A DNA stretch of 64,000 nt from Xanthomonas sacchari (GCF_024266585.1 NZ_CP100647.1:437001-501000); one strand, 5' to 3'; positions 20,165-29,452 are shown, counted from the first letter of the stretch. Translations and numbers: made by a program. Notes: generated by a model from the letters alone, not told the origin.

Positions 20165-20731
20165 TCAGGGACGACCGGATTCCTCTAGCTGTTGGCGGAC
20201 CTGCATCAGGGCGAAGCCCAGCAGGTTTTCACCCTGCCACATCGTAGGATCGACTGCGCGCGGGTCGTCCGCCGCCAAGCCGATGCCCCAGATCCGGTCG
20301 ACCGGACTCGCCTCGACCAGCACACGATCCCCGGTCCCCAGCAGGAACGCTCTCAGCGCTGCATGCTGACCGAACTTGCCCACGTTGCCCTCGATGACCA
20401 ACTGCATGCGGGCACTGCGCCAGGTGAATTCATCGAAACCGTGGACCTCCCGCCCGATCGCCTTGGCCTCCCCGGGGTGCGCTGCGGCCAGAATGCGGGC
20501 GCAGGCTGCGTGATCGCCGAATAGCCGCGCCTTGCCGGCCATCATGTAGTGCTCGGCCGTCGGGTAAGACACCGAATCGAGCACAAAAGGCGCTTCGAAC
20601 CATTGGCTGAAGCAGCTACGGTCGATAAGGCCGGGCTGCTTCGGCGTGTGCCCCCAGAAGTGGACGAACTTGAGGTGTTCGCCCGCGTGCCGGCTTGCGC
20701 ACAGCGCTTCCACCGTCAACACGTTTTGCAT
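20165..20731 (-). CDS. NADAR-domain protein (YbiA-like N-glycosidase)
   Basis: A 188-residue protein with the NADAR fold: FSQWFEAPFVLDSVSYPTAE, YMMAGKARLFGD, WRSARMQLVIEGN, LLGTGDRVLVEASPVDRIWG, GENLLGFALM. NADAR proteins cleave N-glycosidic bonds; YbiA acts on reactive early riboflavin intermediates and others on ADP-ribose derivatives. No riboflavin gene is near. Its GC content is visibly below the neighbours, with mixed third positions, which suggests later acquisition. Convergent with sodC. Confidence 0.85.
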   Translation of the reverse strand: MQNVLTVEALCASRHAGEHLKFVHFWGHTPKQPGLIDRSCFSQWFEAPFVLDSVSYPTAEHYMMAGKARLFGDHAACARILAAAHPGEAKAIGREVHGFDEFTWRSARMQLVIEGNVGKFGQHAALRAFLLGTGDRVLVEASPVDRIWGIGLAADDPRAVDPTMWQGENLLGFALMQVRQQLEESGRP

Positions 20732-20958
20732 GGATGCTCTCGCTCAGAATCAAGCGTCTGCGCACCGCTGCGACGCCACGGTGCTCAGACAGTGCCGCGG
20801 ATGATGAAACACGCCGGTGTCCCACTGCATGTCGCCATGGCAGGCCTGAAGCAGAACCGGCATCGCACTCTGTACGAATCGCGCACCGGCTCGAAGCGCA
20901 TGCCGGCGCGCTCGCTCCGGCCGGGCGATGCAAGCGCCGGTAGCCGTGCCGACGCCGC

Positions 20959-21846
20959 TCAGGCCGCCAGCAACGCCTGCTTCGCGTCCTGCCCGCTCTC
21001 GCAGTGCACGTACAGCACCGGCAGGCCGTGGGCTTCCAGCACCGCGGCCAGTTGCCGCTGCCGTGCCAGATACTGCTCGTAGACCCGCTGCAGGCGCTCG
21101 CAGTCCTGGCGGTCGTAGGCGTAGTGCGCGCACCAGCTGGCCGGATCGAACAGGGCCATGCGCACCTCGCCGCCGCGGTAGCGCAGCAGCGGCTCGGGCG
21201 GGGCCTGCAGCCATTCTTCCTGGTCCGGCGCCAGCAGCGCGGTCTCGATCAGCGGCCACAGCGGCGCCAGGCCCTGGTTGTCGTACTGCATCGACATCAT
21301 CGCCGCCAGGTCGTTGCCGGTGAGGTAGCGGGCATGCTCGATCTGCGCGCCGAAACCCTGCTGCGCCAGCAGCGCGGTGTCGGCCTGGGCCATGCCCTGG
21401 GCCAGCAGCACCTCCTCCAGCGCCGCGGCCACCGCCTGCACGGTGTGGTCGGGGCCGCTGAGCAGGAACGGCACGATCCGCAGCGCGCCGCCACGCAGGC
21501 CGGCGTCGGCCTGGAACGGCAATGGCACGCTGCCGTCGGCATCGGTGCCGAAGGCCAGCAGGCGTGGGCCGTCGGCGCGGCCCGGCGCCCGGGCCCCGAG
21601 TTCCTCCAGGCGCCGGTGCAGCGGCCAGCCCGGGCGCAGCGCCTCGGCCGGGTCGAAATGCGCGCCGGCCAGGCTCAGCTCCAGCTCGCGCACCGCCGGT
21701 ACCAGTTGCGCCAGGTCGCGGCCGACCTTCTCGGCCAGTTCGGCGGCCTGCGCGTGCGGCAGCGCCGGATGCGCCGGTTCGCGCCCGGAGGACAGTTCCA
21801 GGGCGATCACCCCGCGGGCGTGGCTGTTGGCGAAGGCTTGGGTCAT
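20959..21846 (-). CDS. Conserved hypothetical protein, 295 aa
   Basis: I do not recognise a family. The 295-residue product has no signal peptide or membrane segment, is rich in Leu, Ala and Glu, and contains a run FDPASWCAHYAYDRQDCERL with two cysteines and a C-terminal VLYVHCESGQDAKQALL. Codon use and GC match the surrounding core genes, and the frame is clean, so it is a real gene. It diverges from the thiolase gene across ~105 bases. Confidence 0.7.
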   Translation of the reverse strand: MTQAFANSHARGVIALELSSGREPAHPALPHAQAAELAEKVGRDLAQLVPAVRELELSLAGAHFDPAEALRPGWPLHRRLEELGARAPGRADGPRLLAFGTDADGSVPLPFQADAGLRGGALRIVPFLLSGPDHTVQAVAAALEEVLLAQGMAQADTALLAQQGFGAQIEHARYLTGNDLAAMMSMQYDNQGLAPLWPLIETALLAPDQEEWLQAPPEPLLRYRGGEVRMALFDPASWCAHYAYDRQDCERLQRVYEQYLARQRQLAAVLEAHGLPVLYVHCESGQDAKQALLAA

Positions 21847-21951
21847 GGGATTGGCGGTTGGCCCGTCGCGGGCGCATAGCTACACTCGCTTCATTATGCC
21901 TGCGCTAACGTGCAGGCCATGTCCCCGACTCCCCTCGCGCGAGGTAATCCC

Positions 21952-23232
21952 ATGCCAGCAGCCCGTCCCGTCGCCATCCTCGGCGGCGTCCGCATTCCGT
22001 TTTGCCGGCAGAACACGGCGTACGCGGATGTCGGGAACCTCGGCATGTCGGTGCGCACGCTGGGCGCGCTGGTCGAGCGTTACGGCCTGCACGGGCAGCA
22101 GCTTGGCGAAGTGGCGATGGGTGCGGTGATCAAGCATTCCAGCGACTGGAACCTGGGCCGCGAGGCCGCGCTGTCCTCCGGGCTGTCGCCGCTGACCCCG
22201 GGCATCACCCTGCAGCGCGCCTGCGGCACCAGCCTGGACAGCGTCATCACCGTGGCCAACAAGATCGCGCTGGGGCAGATCGAGTCGGGCATCGGCGGCG
22301 GCTCGGACACCACCTCCGAAGTGCCGATCGTCTACGGCAAGAAGCTGCGCGCGCGGCTGCTGGCGGCCAACCGCGCCAAGAGCGCCGGCGACAAGCTGCG
22401 CGCGCTGACCCGCGGCTTCAAGTTCGCCGAGCTCAAGCCCGAGTTCCCGGGCGTGGCCGAGCCGCGCACCGGCAAGAGCATGGGCGACCACTGCGAGGAC
22501 ATGGCCAAGCAGTGGAACATCTCGCGCGATTCGCAGGACGCCTGGGCGGTGTCCTCGCACCACAAGCTGGCCGCCGCCTACGAGCGCGGCTTCTTCGCCG
22601 ACCTGATCGCGCCGTTCCGCGGCGTGGAGCGCGACAACATCCTGCGTCCGGACACCTCGCTGGAGAAGCTGGCCACGCTGAAGCCGGCCTTCGACAAGGT
22701 CAGCGGCCGCGGCACCCTGACCGCGGCCAACTCGACCCCGCTGACCGATGGCGCCGCCGCAGTGCTGCTGGCCTCGGAAGAATGGGCGCAGGCGCACGGC
22801 CATGCGCCGATGGCCTACCTGCGCGATGCGCAGGTGTCGGCGGTGGATTTCGTGCACGGCGAAGGCCTGCTGATGGCGCCGACCGTGGCCGTGCCGGAGA
22901 TGCTCAAGCGCCATGGCCTGCGCCTTCAGGACTTCGACATCTACGAGATCCACGAGGCCTTCGCCGCGCAGGTGCTGTGCACCCTGCGCGCCTGGGAGAG
23001 CGAGGACTACTGCCGCACCCGGCTGGGCCTGGACGCGCCGCTGGGGCAGATCGACCCGGCCAAGATCAACCCGCTGGGCTCGTCGCTGGCCACCGGCCAT
23101 CCGTTCGCCGCGACCGGCGCGCGTATCGTCGCCACTGTCGCCAAGCAGCTGGTCGAACGCGGCGGCGGCCGCGCGCTGATCTCGATCTGCACCGCCGGCG
23201 GCATGGGCGTGGTGGCGATCGTCGAACGCTGA
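21952..23232 (+). CDS. Acetyl-CoA C-acyltransferase (thiolase, FadI-like)
   Basis: A 426-residue thiolase. The nucleophile cysteine is in QRACGTSLDS, the histidine in GHPFAATGAR and the second cysteine in CTAGGMGV. At 426 residues it is closer to FadI (trifunctional-enzyme partner) than to the ~392-residue biosynthetic PhaA type. It cleaves 3-ketoacyl-CoA in fatty-acid oxidation or runs in reverse. The start is the ATG at 21952, with GAGGTAAT just upstream; in-frame starts at 21910 and 21919 lack this. No fadJ neighbour is seen. Confidence 0.9.
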   Translation: MPAARPVAILGGVRIPFCRQNTAYADVGNLGMSVRTLGALVERYGLHGQQLGEVAMGAVIKHSSDWNLGREAALSSGLSPLTPGITLQRACGTSLDSVITVANKIALGQIESGIGGGSDTTSEVPIVYGKKLRARLLAANRAKSAGDKLRALTRGFKFAELKPEFPGVAEPRTGKSMGDHCEDMAKQWNISRDSQDAWAVSSHHKLAAAYERGFFADLIAPFRGVERDNILRPDTSLEKLATLKPAFDKVSGRGTLTAANSTPLTDGAAAVLLASEEWAQAHGHAPMAYLRDAQVSAVDFVHGEGLLMAPTVAVPEMLKRHGLRLQDFDIYEIHEAFAAQVLCTLRAWESEDYCRTRLGLDAPLGQIDPAKINPLGSSLATGHPFAATGARIVATVAKQLVERGGGRALISICTAGGMGVVAIVER

Positions 23233-23408
23233 GCCTGGCCGCGCGCGTGCACGCACGCGTGCGACCGCCCCCCGCTGGGCGCCCCGGCGCGACCACCGGT
23301 CCTTGCACGGTTGCGCCGCCGGCGCTGATCGCGCCGCTTCCGTCGCGCTACCATGCCCCGGAGTCGCCCGCGCCACGCGGGCGCCACGGTGCGCAGGGGG
23401 CGCAGGCC

Positions 23409-23978
23409 ATGACCGAGCAGGGCAGTTTCAATCCGTACCAGGCGCCAAGCGTCGCCACGCCGTCCAGCCAGCCGCCGCCGTTGCCGGGCGAGACGCTGTG
23501 GCGCGATGGCAACGAGCTGTTGTGCCTGCGCGATACGCCGTTCCCGCCGCACTGCGTGAAGTGCGGGGTGGCGCTACGCAACGACGAGCTGAAGAAGCGC
23601 ACCTTCTACTGGCACGCGCCGGGCTGGTACGTGCTGATCCTGGTGAGCATCCTGGTCTATGCGATCGCGGCGCTGGTCGCACGCAAGCGCAGCAGCCACG
23701 TGCTCGGGATGTGCGCAGAGCATCGGCGCCGACGCATCCGGTTCATCCTGCTGGGGGTGGGCGCCTTCGTTGCCGCTCCGCTGCTGGGATTCGCCATTGG
23801 CGGCGATCTCGGGTTCGGGGTGGGAACGGCGGTGTTCCTGGTCATGCTGATCTGGGGCATGTTCGGTGCGCGCATCCTGGTGCCGCGGCGGATGGACGAG
23901 CGCTATGCGCGCTACAAGGGCCTGGCGCCGGAGTTCCTGGCGCGCCTGCCGATGCTGCCGCCCTATTTGCGGCGCTGA
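23409..23978 (+). CDS. Small membrane protein with CxxC motif, unknown function
   Basis: A 189-residue protein I cannot assign. The first ~35 residues are Pro/Gln/Ser-rich (FNPYQAPSVATPSSQPPPLP), a common start in uncharacterised membrane proteins. Then come PPHCVKCGV, a possible metal or redox site, a membrane segment (about 72-92), MCAEHRRRR, and a further hydrophobic hairpin (about 108-150). The basic C-terminus probably lies in the cytoplasm. It sits alone between the thiolase and a REP-like palindrome. Confidence 0.65.
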   Translation: MTEQGSFNPYQAPSVATPSSQPPPLPGETLWRDGNELLCLRDTPFPPHCVKCGVALRNDELKKRTFYWHAPGWYVLILVSILVYAIAALVARKRSSHVLGMCAEHRRRRIRFILLGVGAFVAAPLLGFAIGGDLGFGVGTAVFLVMLIWGMFGARILVPRRMDERYARYKGLAPEFLARLPMLPPYLRR

Positions 23979-24103
23979 GCCGGTGGACGCGGCTTGCTGT
24001 CCGGGCGTTGATCGGTGCACGAGGCGCAGTTGCGTCCAGCGATCTCCGTGACGCGCTTTTGCAACGGAACCGCGGTGCCGCAGAGCGGTCTCGCGGGGAC
24101 CGC

Positions 24104-24168
24104 GTAGGAGCGGCTTCAGCCGCGACGGGCTTACCGGGAACGCCCGTCGCGGCTGAAACCGCTCCTAC
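24104..24168. repeat. REP-like palindrome (GTAGGAGCGGCT family)
   Basis: Arms of 27 bases, starting GTAGGAGCGGCTTCAGCCGC and closing with the complement ending CGCTCCTAC, flank an 11-base loop. Left arm 24104-24130, right arm 24142-24168, with one mismatch. It lies between convergent genes and could fold in RNA from either side. Related copies lie at 41976, 52244 and 54074. Confidence 0.85.
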
Positions 24169-24246
24169 GAGACAGCGTCATGCGTGGCGAAAGCAGGGTA
24201 TTCGAGGTGCACTGAAGCCGCTCTTCTTCCCCTGTGTGTCCCGCGC

Positions 24247-25515
24247 TCAGTCCTGCAGACGCGGAAACCCATGCTCGTCGCGGCGTTCCGTACTGCCCGG
24301 CTCCGGCGCGATCGCGGTCACCGGCGCGACCGGTTCCGGCAGCGGCTGGGTGGGCTCGCCGCGCTGCACGCGCAGCGCATTGGCGTAGCAGCGTTGCGCC
24401 GCGAGCATGTCGCCGGCGTCGGCGTAGCCGTCGCCGAATACCTCCCAGGCCTCGGCGCCGGCGCCGAGCGCCAGCGCGCGGTGCAGGAATTCCTCGGCCT
24501 GCGGCCATTGCTGCTGGTGGCGGGCCAGGCGCGCCAGGGTCAGCAGCAGCGCCGGGCTGTCCGGATGCGCCTGCAGCCAGCGCTGCGCACTGGCGCGGCG
24601 CGAGTCGTACTTCTCGACCGGCAGGCGTCCGTACAGCGCGGCCAGGCCTTCGTCCCAGCGCGTGTCCAGGGCCTGTTCCAGGCTGCGCAGCGCCGCATCG
24701 TCCCAGCGCAGCGCCGCCGCGCGCACCGCATAGGCGGCGACCACCGTCGGCTCGCTGCGCAGCGATTTGGGCAGGCTCTCCCAACGCTCGGCCAGGGCAT
24801 TGGCATCGGCGGCCTGGTCCAGCGAAGCCGCGGCCAGGCGCGTTTCCAGCGTGGTGATCGCCTCCAGCGGCAAGGCCTGCTGCTGGCGGATCGCGCCGAG
24901 CTGGCCGTAGGCCTCGCCGGCGCGGCCGATGCGGGTCAGCGCCTCGGTGCGCAGCAACAGTCCGCGCGGCGGCAGCGGCTGCGCCGCGGCCACGTCCAGC
25001 GCATTGATCGCATCGACCGGGCGCTGCTGCTCCAGGTGCAGTTCGGCCTGCAGCAGCGCATGCGCGGCGGCATCGCGTTCGGCCAGGCGCCGCAGGTGGC
25101 GCTCGGTCGCCTCGCGGTCGCCGCGCGCATCGGCCGCGCGCACCGCGGCGATCAGGGCGATGGCGCTGACCTCCGGATCCTCCGCGGCGGCATTGAGTTG
25201 CTTCTCGGCCCGCGTCCACTGGCCGGCATGGGCGGCGGCCAGGCCATCGAGCAGGCGCGCGCGCGACTGCTTGCGGCGGCGCCGGCCCCAGGCGCGGAAC
25301 GGAAAGCTCAGCACGTTCCACAGCAGCCACAGCGCCAGGAACGCGATCACCAGCAGCAGCGAGGCCTGCGGCAGCGAGGCGATGTAGTCGGTGCCGCCGA
25401 TGCGCACGATCACCTCGCCCAGCTGGCGCACCGGGTCCTGTCCCAGCCATTGCGCACCGATCACGCCCAGCGCGATGACGATCAACAGCACGATCAGGGA
25501 ACGAAGCGATTTCAT
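24247..25515 (-). CDS. hemY: HemY-like TPR membrane protein
   Basis: A 422-residue inner-membrane protein of the HemY type. Two membrane segments (about residues 5-25 and 42-65) are followed by FRAWGRRRRKQSRARLLDGL, the family's basic stretch, and then a large TPR-helix domain. The gammaproteobacterial hemY lies with hemD and hemX, as here; its part in haem synthesis is not settled and it is unrelated to protoporphyrinogen oxidase HemY. Its start overlaps the hemX stop by four bases (ATGA), so translation is coupled. The Pro-rich tail after residue ~385 is probably disordered. Confidence 0.88.
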   Translation of the reverse strand: MKSLRSLIVLLIVIALGVIGAQWLGQDPVRQLGEVIVRIGGTDYIASLPQASLLLVIAFLALWLLWNVLSFPFRAWGRRRRKQSRARLLDGLAAAHAGQWTRAEKQLNAAAEDPEVSAIALIAAVRAADARGDREATERHLRRLAERDAAAHALLQAELHLEQQRPVDAINALDVAAAQPLPPRGLLLRTEALTRIGRAGEAYGQLGAIRQQQALPLEAITTLETRLAAASLDQAADANALAERWESLPKSLRSEPTVVAAYAVRAAALRWDDAALRSLEQALDTRWDEGLAALYGRLPVEKYDSRRASAQRWLQAHPDSPALLLTLARLARHQQQWPQAEEFLHRALALGAGAEAWEVFGDGYADAGDMLAAQRCYANALRVQRGEPTQPLPEPVAPVTAIAPEPGSTERRDEHGFPRLQD

Positions 25516-26492
25516 GACGGGCTCCTTGCGTCGCGCATCGCGCGCAACTGCTGCAGGGTGGTGCCGAGTTCGGGAATGGTCGGGCGCAGATCGGCGTTGG
25601 CCAGGGTGCGCAGCGCGGCGCGGCGTTCGCGCAGCTGCGGCGACTCCGGCCACAGCCGCGCCAGCCAGCGCCCGGCATCGCCCAGCGCGCTGCGATAGCC
25701 GCGCGTGTCGCCGCGTTCCAGCGCCGCGCGCGCCAGGGTCAGGTCGAGCTGCAGCGCATCGTGGGCGGCGACGCGCTCCGAGCCGGCGGCCAGCACGCCG
25801 CCTTGCGAAGGACGGATCTTGACCAGCGGCGCCAGCAGGCGCTGCCACAGCGGCTGTTGCGCGCTCTCCGGCAGTTGCGTGGGCAACGTGGACAGGCTGG
25901 CGGCGAAGGCATCCAGTTGCGCCGCCAGGCGTGCCTGCGGCCCGTCGCCCAGCGCATCCAGGGCGGTGCGCTCCTGCAGCAGCGCCTGCCGCAGGTTGAG
26001 GAATTGCGGATCGTCGATACCGTCCAGCACGCCGCTGGCCAGGGCGTAGGCGCGCCGCGCTCCGGCCGCGTCGCCGGCCAGCAGCAGCCGCTGCTGGCCC
26101 TGGTTGAGCAGCAGTTCGACCTCGTCCAGGCGCAGCGCCTGCGCGCCGTGGCGGTTGGAATCGGCGAGCTTGGCGACATTGGCCTCCAGCAGCGCGCTGC
26201 GCTGGCTCAGGCCGAGCATCTCGTCGCGCAGCACGCGGTTGGTGCTGGCCGCGTCCTGCAGCCGCTGCGCGGTGGCGCGCTGGTCGCGGCGCAGGCTGTC
26301 CTGGGCCTGCTGCAAGGCCTGCAGTTGCTGCTGCAGGTCCGACTGCTGGGCCAGTTCGCGCGCGCTGTGCGCCTGCCACCAGTCCCAGCCACGCCAGCCG
26401 GCGAACGCCAACGCCGCCAGCGTGGCGAGCACCAGCAGCAACCAGATCCAGCGCGTGGAACGGCGAGGCGTGATCGGGATTTCGTCGGTCAT
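25512..26492 (-). CDS. hemX: HemX-like membrane protein
   Basis: A 326-residue protein with one N-terminal membrane anchor (about residues 14-34), a coiled coil rich in Gln and Leu (about 44-110), and a helical C-terminal domain. This layout matches HemX, once annotated as uroporphyrinogen-III C-methyltransferase; no SAM-binding site is visible, so that activity is doubtful. It lies between hemD and hemY in the order hemD-hemX-hemY. The start at 26492 gives MTDEIPITPRRSTRW before the anchor. Confidence 0.87.
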   Translation of the reverse strand: MTDEIPITPRRSTRWIWLLLVLATLAALAFAGWRGWDWWQAHSARELAQQSDLQQQLQALQQAQDSLRRDQRATAQRLQDAASTNRVLRDEMLGLSQRSALLEANVAKLADSNRHGAQALRLDEVELLLNQGQQRLLLAGDAAGARRAYALASGVLDGIDDPQFLNLRQALLQERTALDALGDGPQARLAAQLDAFAASLSTLPTQLPESAQQPLWQRLLAPLVKIRPSQGGVLAAGSERVAAHDALQLDLTLARAALERGDTRGYRSALGDAGRWLARLWPESPQLRERRAALRTLANADLRPTIPELGTTLQQLRAMRDARSPS

Positions 26493-26605
26493 CGGCAGCG
26501 TCCTGGGGGTTCGTCGCCCGTCGCGAGCAAGGCGGCGGGCGGCGCGGCACCGCCGGAGCATGGCGTGAGCGGCACCGTGGCTGCAACCCGGGCACCGGCC
26601 CGCGT

Positions 26606-27388
26606 TCAGCGAGGTGGCGAGCGCGTCACGATCGCCGCCGCGGCAGCGACCAGGTGCTGCGGCATCGGCCCGGCCGCCTGCGCGACGTCGACGAAGCCAA
26701 GGTCCGCGGCCAGGGCCGCCAGGCGCGCACTGGCCGCGACCACCGGTCGCGCGCGCCAGGCCTGCGCCAGATCCTCGGGCAACTGCGCCAGCACGTGCTG
26801 CAGCGCCTCGCCGCTGCTCAGCGCCAACACCCCGGGTGCGGCCGCACGCAGGCGGGCGAGGCCGGCCGGGCGCAGCCGCACCGGTTCGCGTACGTACACA
26901 TCGGCCCGCAGCAGCGGCGTACCGCGCGCCTGCAGGTGCGCGGCGATCAGCCCGCGCCCGCCGGGGGCGGTGATCAGTCCTACCGGCAGGGCGGGTGCCG
27001 CCAGTTCCGGCAGCGCCAGCAGGCCGTCGCTGTCCATCCGCGACGGTGTCGCCACGTCGGCCACGCCGTGCTGGCGCAACGCCCGCGCCGTGCCCGCGCC
27101 CACCGCCAGCCAGCACTGGCCAGGGCGTGCCGCCAGCGGCTGCAGCGCCGCCGCCGCGCGTACCGCGGCCGGGCTGCTGACGATGACCCGCGGCGCGTCC
27201 AGCGCCGCGGCCAGGGCCGCGCGGGTGGCGGGATCGGCGCGCGGGCGCAGCCGCCATGGCGACACCGCCAGCACCCGTCCACCGCAGCGCGCCGCGGCCC
27301 GCCGCAGCGGCGCGTGCTCGCCCTGCGGGCGCAGCGAGATCAGGGTCCAGGCCGGGGCGGCGGTTGCATGCGCGCTCATGCCAGGCAT
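26606..27388 (-). CDS. hemD: Uroporphyrinogen-III synthase
   Basis: A ~260-residue HemD, the enzyme that closes hydroxymethylbilane with inversion of ring D. HemD proteins diverge strongly; the identifiers here are the two-lobed pattern with VIVSSPAAVRAAA, AVGAGTARALRQHGV, LITAPGGRGLI and VLALSSGEALQHVL. The start at 27388 (MPGMSAHATAAPAW) could instead be the second Met (27379). Only 33 bases separate it from the divergent thioesterase gene, so the two promoters must overlap. hemX follows after 113 bases. Confidence 0.88.
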   Translation of the reverse strand: MPGMSAHATAAPAWTLISLRPQGEHAPLRRAAARCGGRVLAVSPWRLRPRADPATRAALAAALDAPRVIVSSPAAVRAAAALQPLAARPGQCWLAVGAGTARALRQHGVADVATPSRMDSDGLLALPELAAPALPVGLITAPGGRGLIAAHLQARGTPLLRADVYVREPVRLRPAGLARLRAAAPGVLALSSGEALQHVLAQLPEDLAQAWRARPVVAASARLAALAADLGFVDVAQAAGPMPQHLVAAAAAIVTRSPPR

Positions 27389-27421
27389 TATGCGAGCCCC
27401 CACCGGCAGCACAATCGCACC

Positions 27422-27892
27422 ATGGCAGCGGATCTTTCCTTCGAGGCGTTTCTGCAGCAGTTGCAACGGCAGTTTCAGGCCATGCCGCCGGTGGCGGCGC
27501 TGCAGGTCGCATTGGACCGCTATGCCGACCAGCGCCTGCACGTGGTCGCGCCGCTGGCGGCCAACATCAACGACAAGGGCAACGCCTTCGGCGGCAGCCT
27601 GGGCTCGGTGATGACCCTGGCCGGCTGGGGGCTGATCAACTGCGAGCTGCACCGCGCCGGCCTGCAGGCCGACGTCTACGTCGCCGACAGCCAGGTGCGC
27701 TACCTGGCGCCGCTGTACGCCGACCTGCACGCCCAGGCCAATGCCGACGCGGCGGGCGACTGGGAGGTGTTCGTGAACACCTTCCGCCAGCGCGGCCGCG
27801 CCCGCATCGGCATCCAGGCCCAGGTCGGTGCGCCCGGCGCGGCGGCGGCGGCCACCCTCAGCGGTCGCTTCGTGGCCATCGCCAAAGGGTAG
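27422..27892 (+). CDS. YiiD C-terminal-like hotdog thioesterase
   Basis: A 156-residue protein matching the YiiD C-terminal thioesterase domain: LHVVAPLAANINDKGNAFGG, SLGSVMTLAGWGLI, ADVYVADSQVRYLAPLYADL. In YiiD this domain is fused to an acetyltransferase; here it stands alone. The substrate is unknown. It diverges from hemD with a 33-base gap. Confidence 0.82.
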   Translation: MAADLSFEAFLQQLQRQFQAMPPVAALQVALDRYADQRLHVVAPLAANINDKGNAFGGSLGSVMTLAGWGLINCELHRAGLQADVYVADSQVRYLAPLYADLHAQANADAAGDWEVFVNTFRQRGRARIGIQAQVGAPGAAAAATLSGRFVAIAKG

Positions 27893-27937
27893 GATGCGCG
27901 GATCGCGCGCCCCGCGCGCCGCCACCCGGACCCTGCC

Positions 27938-28357
27938 ATGTCTTCGATGTTCCGCGCGCTCGCGCTGCTGTTGCTGCTGGGCTGCACCGGCGCGGCCGTG
28001 GCCGGCAGCCGCGCGCAACAGCGCAAGCTCGACGACCTGCAGACCGCCTATGCCGCCGCGGTCCGCTGGAGCGAGTTCGAAACCGCCTGGCAGGCGGTGG
28101 ATCCGGCCTATCGCCTGGCGCACCCGCTGACCGACCTGCAACTGGAGCGCTACCGGCAGATCCAGGTGTCTTCCTACAAGGTCGGCGCTGCCGCGGTCGG
28201 CGACGGCCAGGCGCTGCGCGAGATCGAGCTGGGCGTGATCAACCGCAATACCCAGGCCGAGCGCATCGTCCGCTACCGCGAGCGCTGGCGCTGGGACCCC
28301 GAGGCCAAGACCTGGTGGCTGCAGGACGGCCTGCCGGACCTGTGGAACGGCCAGTAG
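27938..28357 (+). CDS. Small secreted protein, unknown function (139 aa)
   Basis: A signal peptide (cleavage near AVAGS, residue ~24) is followed by an all-soluble domain with conserved-looking stretches FETAWQAVDPAYRLAHPLTD, VSSYKVGAAAVGDG and RWRWDPEAKTWWLQDGLPDLW. The last motif, an Arg/Trp strand with a WLQDGLP turn, resembles small proteins often seen in Xanthomonadaceae, but I cannot name a family. Met at 27938 or 27947 could start it. It lies between two well-kept genes on the same strand. Confidence 0.7.
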   Translation: MSSMFRALALLLLLGCTGAAVAGSRAQQRKLDDLQTAYAAAVRWSEFETAWQAVDPAYRLAHPLTDLQLERYRQIQVSSYKVGAAAVGDGQALREIELGVINRNTQAERIVRYRERWRWDPEAKTWWLQDGLPDLWNGQ

Positions 28358-28410
28358 CGCGGTCGCCGAGCTGTGCGACAATCGGCGCCCGCTTCCCGCC
28401 CCCGAGTCCC

Positions 28411-28845
28411 GTGAACTTCGAAGAACTGCTGGCCTTCGCTGGCCGCAACCCGATGCTGGCCCTGGCCCTGGTGGGCCTGACCATCGCCCTGATCGTCACC
28501 GAAGTGGCGCGCCTGTTCCGTGGCTACAAGAGCCTGCGGCCGGCCGAGCTGACCCGCCTGATCAACGCCGGCAACGCGGTGCTGGTCGACCTGTCGGCCG
28601 CGGCCGACTTCGAGAAGGGTCACATCGCCGGCAGCCGCAACGCCACCGCCAGCCAGTTCGGTCCCGAGCACAAGCTGGTGGCCAACGCCAAGGCGCAGCC
28701 GGTGGTGCTGGTGTGCCGCACCGGCACCACCGCCGACGGCGCCGCCAAGCAGCTGAAGAAGGCCGGCTTCGAGCAGGTCTACGTGCTGGAGGGCGGCATC
28801 GCCGCCTGGCAGCAGGCCGAGCTGCCGCTGGTCAAGGGCCGCTGA
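28411..28845 (+). CDS. Membrane-anchored rhodanese (YibN-like)
   Basis: A GTG-started 144-residue protein: one membrane segment (about residues 14-36), then a single rhodanese domain. The active-site loop is [12 protein letters not shown] with Cys102. The pairing with secB and gpsA immediately downstream matches the yibN-(grxC)-secB-gpsA order of gammaproteobacteria, though no glutaredoxin gene is present. Function is sulfur transfer or protein redox handling at the inner membrane, not settled. Confidence 0.88.
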   Translation: MNFEELLAFAGRNPMLALALVGLTIALIVTEVARLFRGYKSLRPAELTRLINAGNAVLVDLSAAADFEKGHIAGSRNATASQFGPEHKLVANAKAQPVVLVCRTGTTADGAAKQLKKAGFEQVYVLEGGIAAWQQAELPLVKGR

Positions 28846-28933
28846 GACACCGCGTCCGGCGCGGCCTCGAGGGGCGCGGCCGGCGTGTGATAATCCCGTT
28901 TCTTTCTGTCACCGAATCCACCGGAGTCAAGCA

Positions 28934-29452
28934 ATGTCCGACCTCACCAACAACGGCGCCGCGGCGCCGGCCGACGCCGCGGCCGGCCCCGCTTTCACCA
29001 TCGAGAAGATCTACGTCAAGGACGTGTCCTTCGAGTCCCCCAACGCGCCGTCGGTGTTCAACGACAACGCGCAGCCGGAACTGCAGCTCAACCTCAACCA
29101 GCGCGTGCAGCAGCTCAACGAGCAGGCCTTCGAAGTGGTGCTGGCCGTGACCCTGACCTGCACCGCCGGCGGCAAGACCGCCTACGTGGCCGAAGTGCAG
29201 CAGGCCGGCGTGTTCGGCCTGGTCGGCCTGGACCCGCAGGCGGTGGACGTGCTGCTCGGCACCCAGTGCCCGAGCATCCTGTTCCCGTACGTGCGCTCGC
29301 TGGTCAGCGACCTGATCCAGGCCGGCGGCTTCCCGCCGTTCTTCCTGCAGCCGATCAACTTCGAGGCCCTGTACGCCGAGACCCTGCGCCAGCGCGCGCA
29401 GCAGGGCGAGGGCCAGTCGCTGGCCGATTCGGAGCCGGCCGGCAACGCCTGA
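28934..29452 (+). CDS. secB: Protein-export chaperone SecB
   Basis: A 172-residue SecB, a cytosolic tetramer that keeps precursors unfolded and hands them to SecA. Diagnostic stretches are [37 protein letters not shown] and the C-terminal [19 protein letters not shown]. The start ([15 protein letters not shown]) is a flexible Ala-rich tail before the fold. It precedes gpsA by 18 bases, a conserved pairing. Confidence 0.96.
   Translation: MSDLTNNGAAAPADAAAGPAFTIEKIYVKDVSFESPNAPSVFNDNAQPELQLNLNQRVQQLNEQAFEVVLAVTLTCTAGGKTAYVAEVQQAGVFGLVGLDPQAVDVLLGTQCPSILFPYVRSLVSDLIQAGGFPPFFLQPINFEALYAETLRQRAQQGEGQSLADSEPAGNA

Noticed and set aside
25512-26492. HemX as an active uroporphyrinogen-III methyltransferase
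   Set aside because: The protein is a membrane-anchored coiled coil with no SAM-binding motif, so the old enzyme name is not supported.
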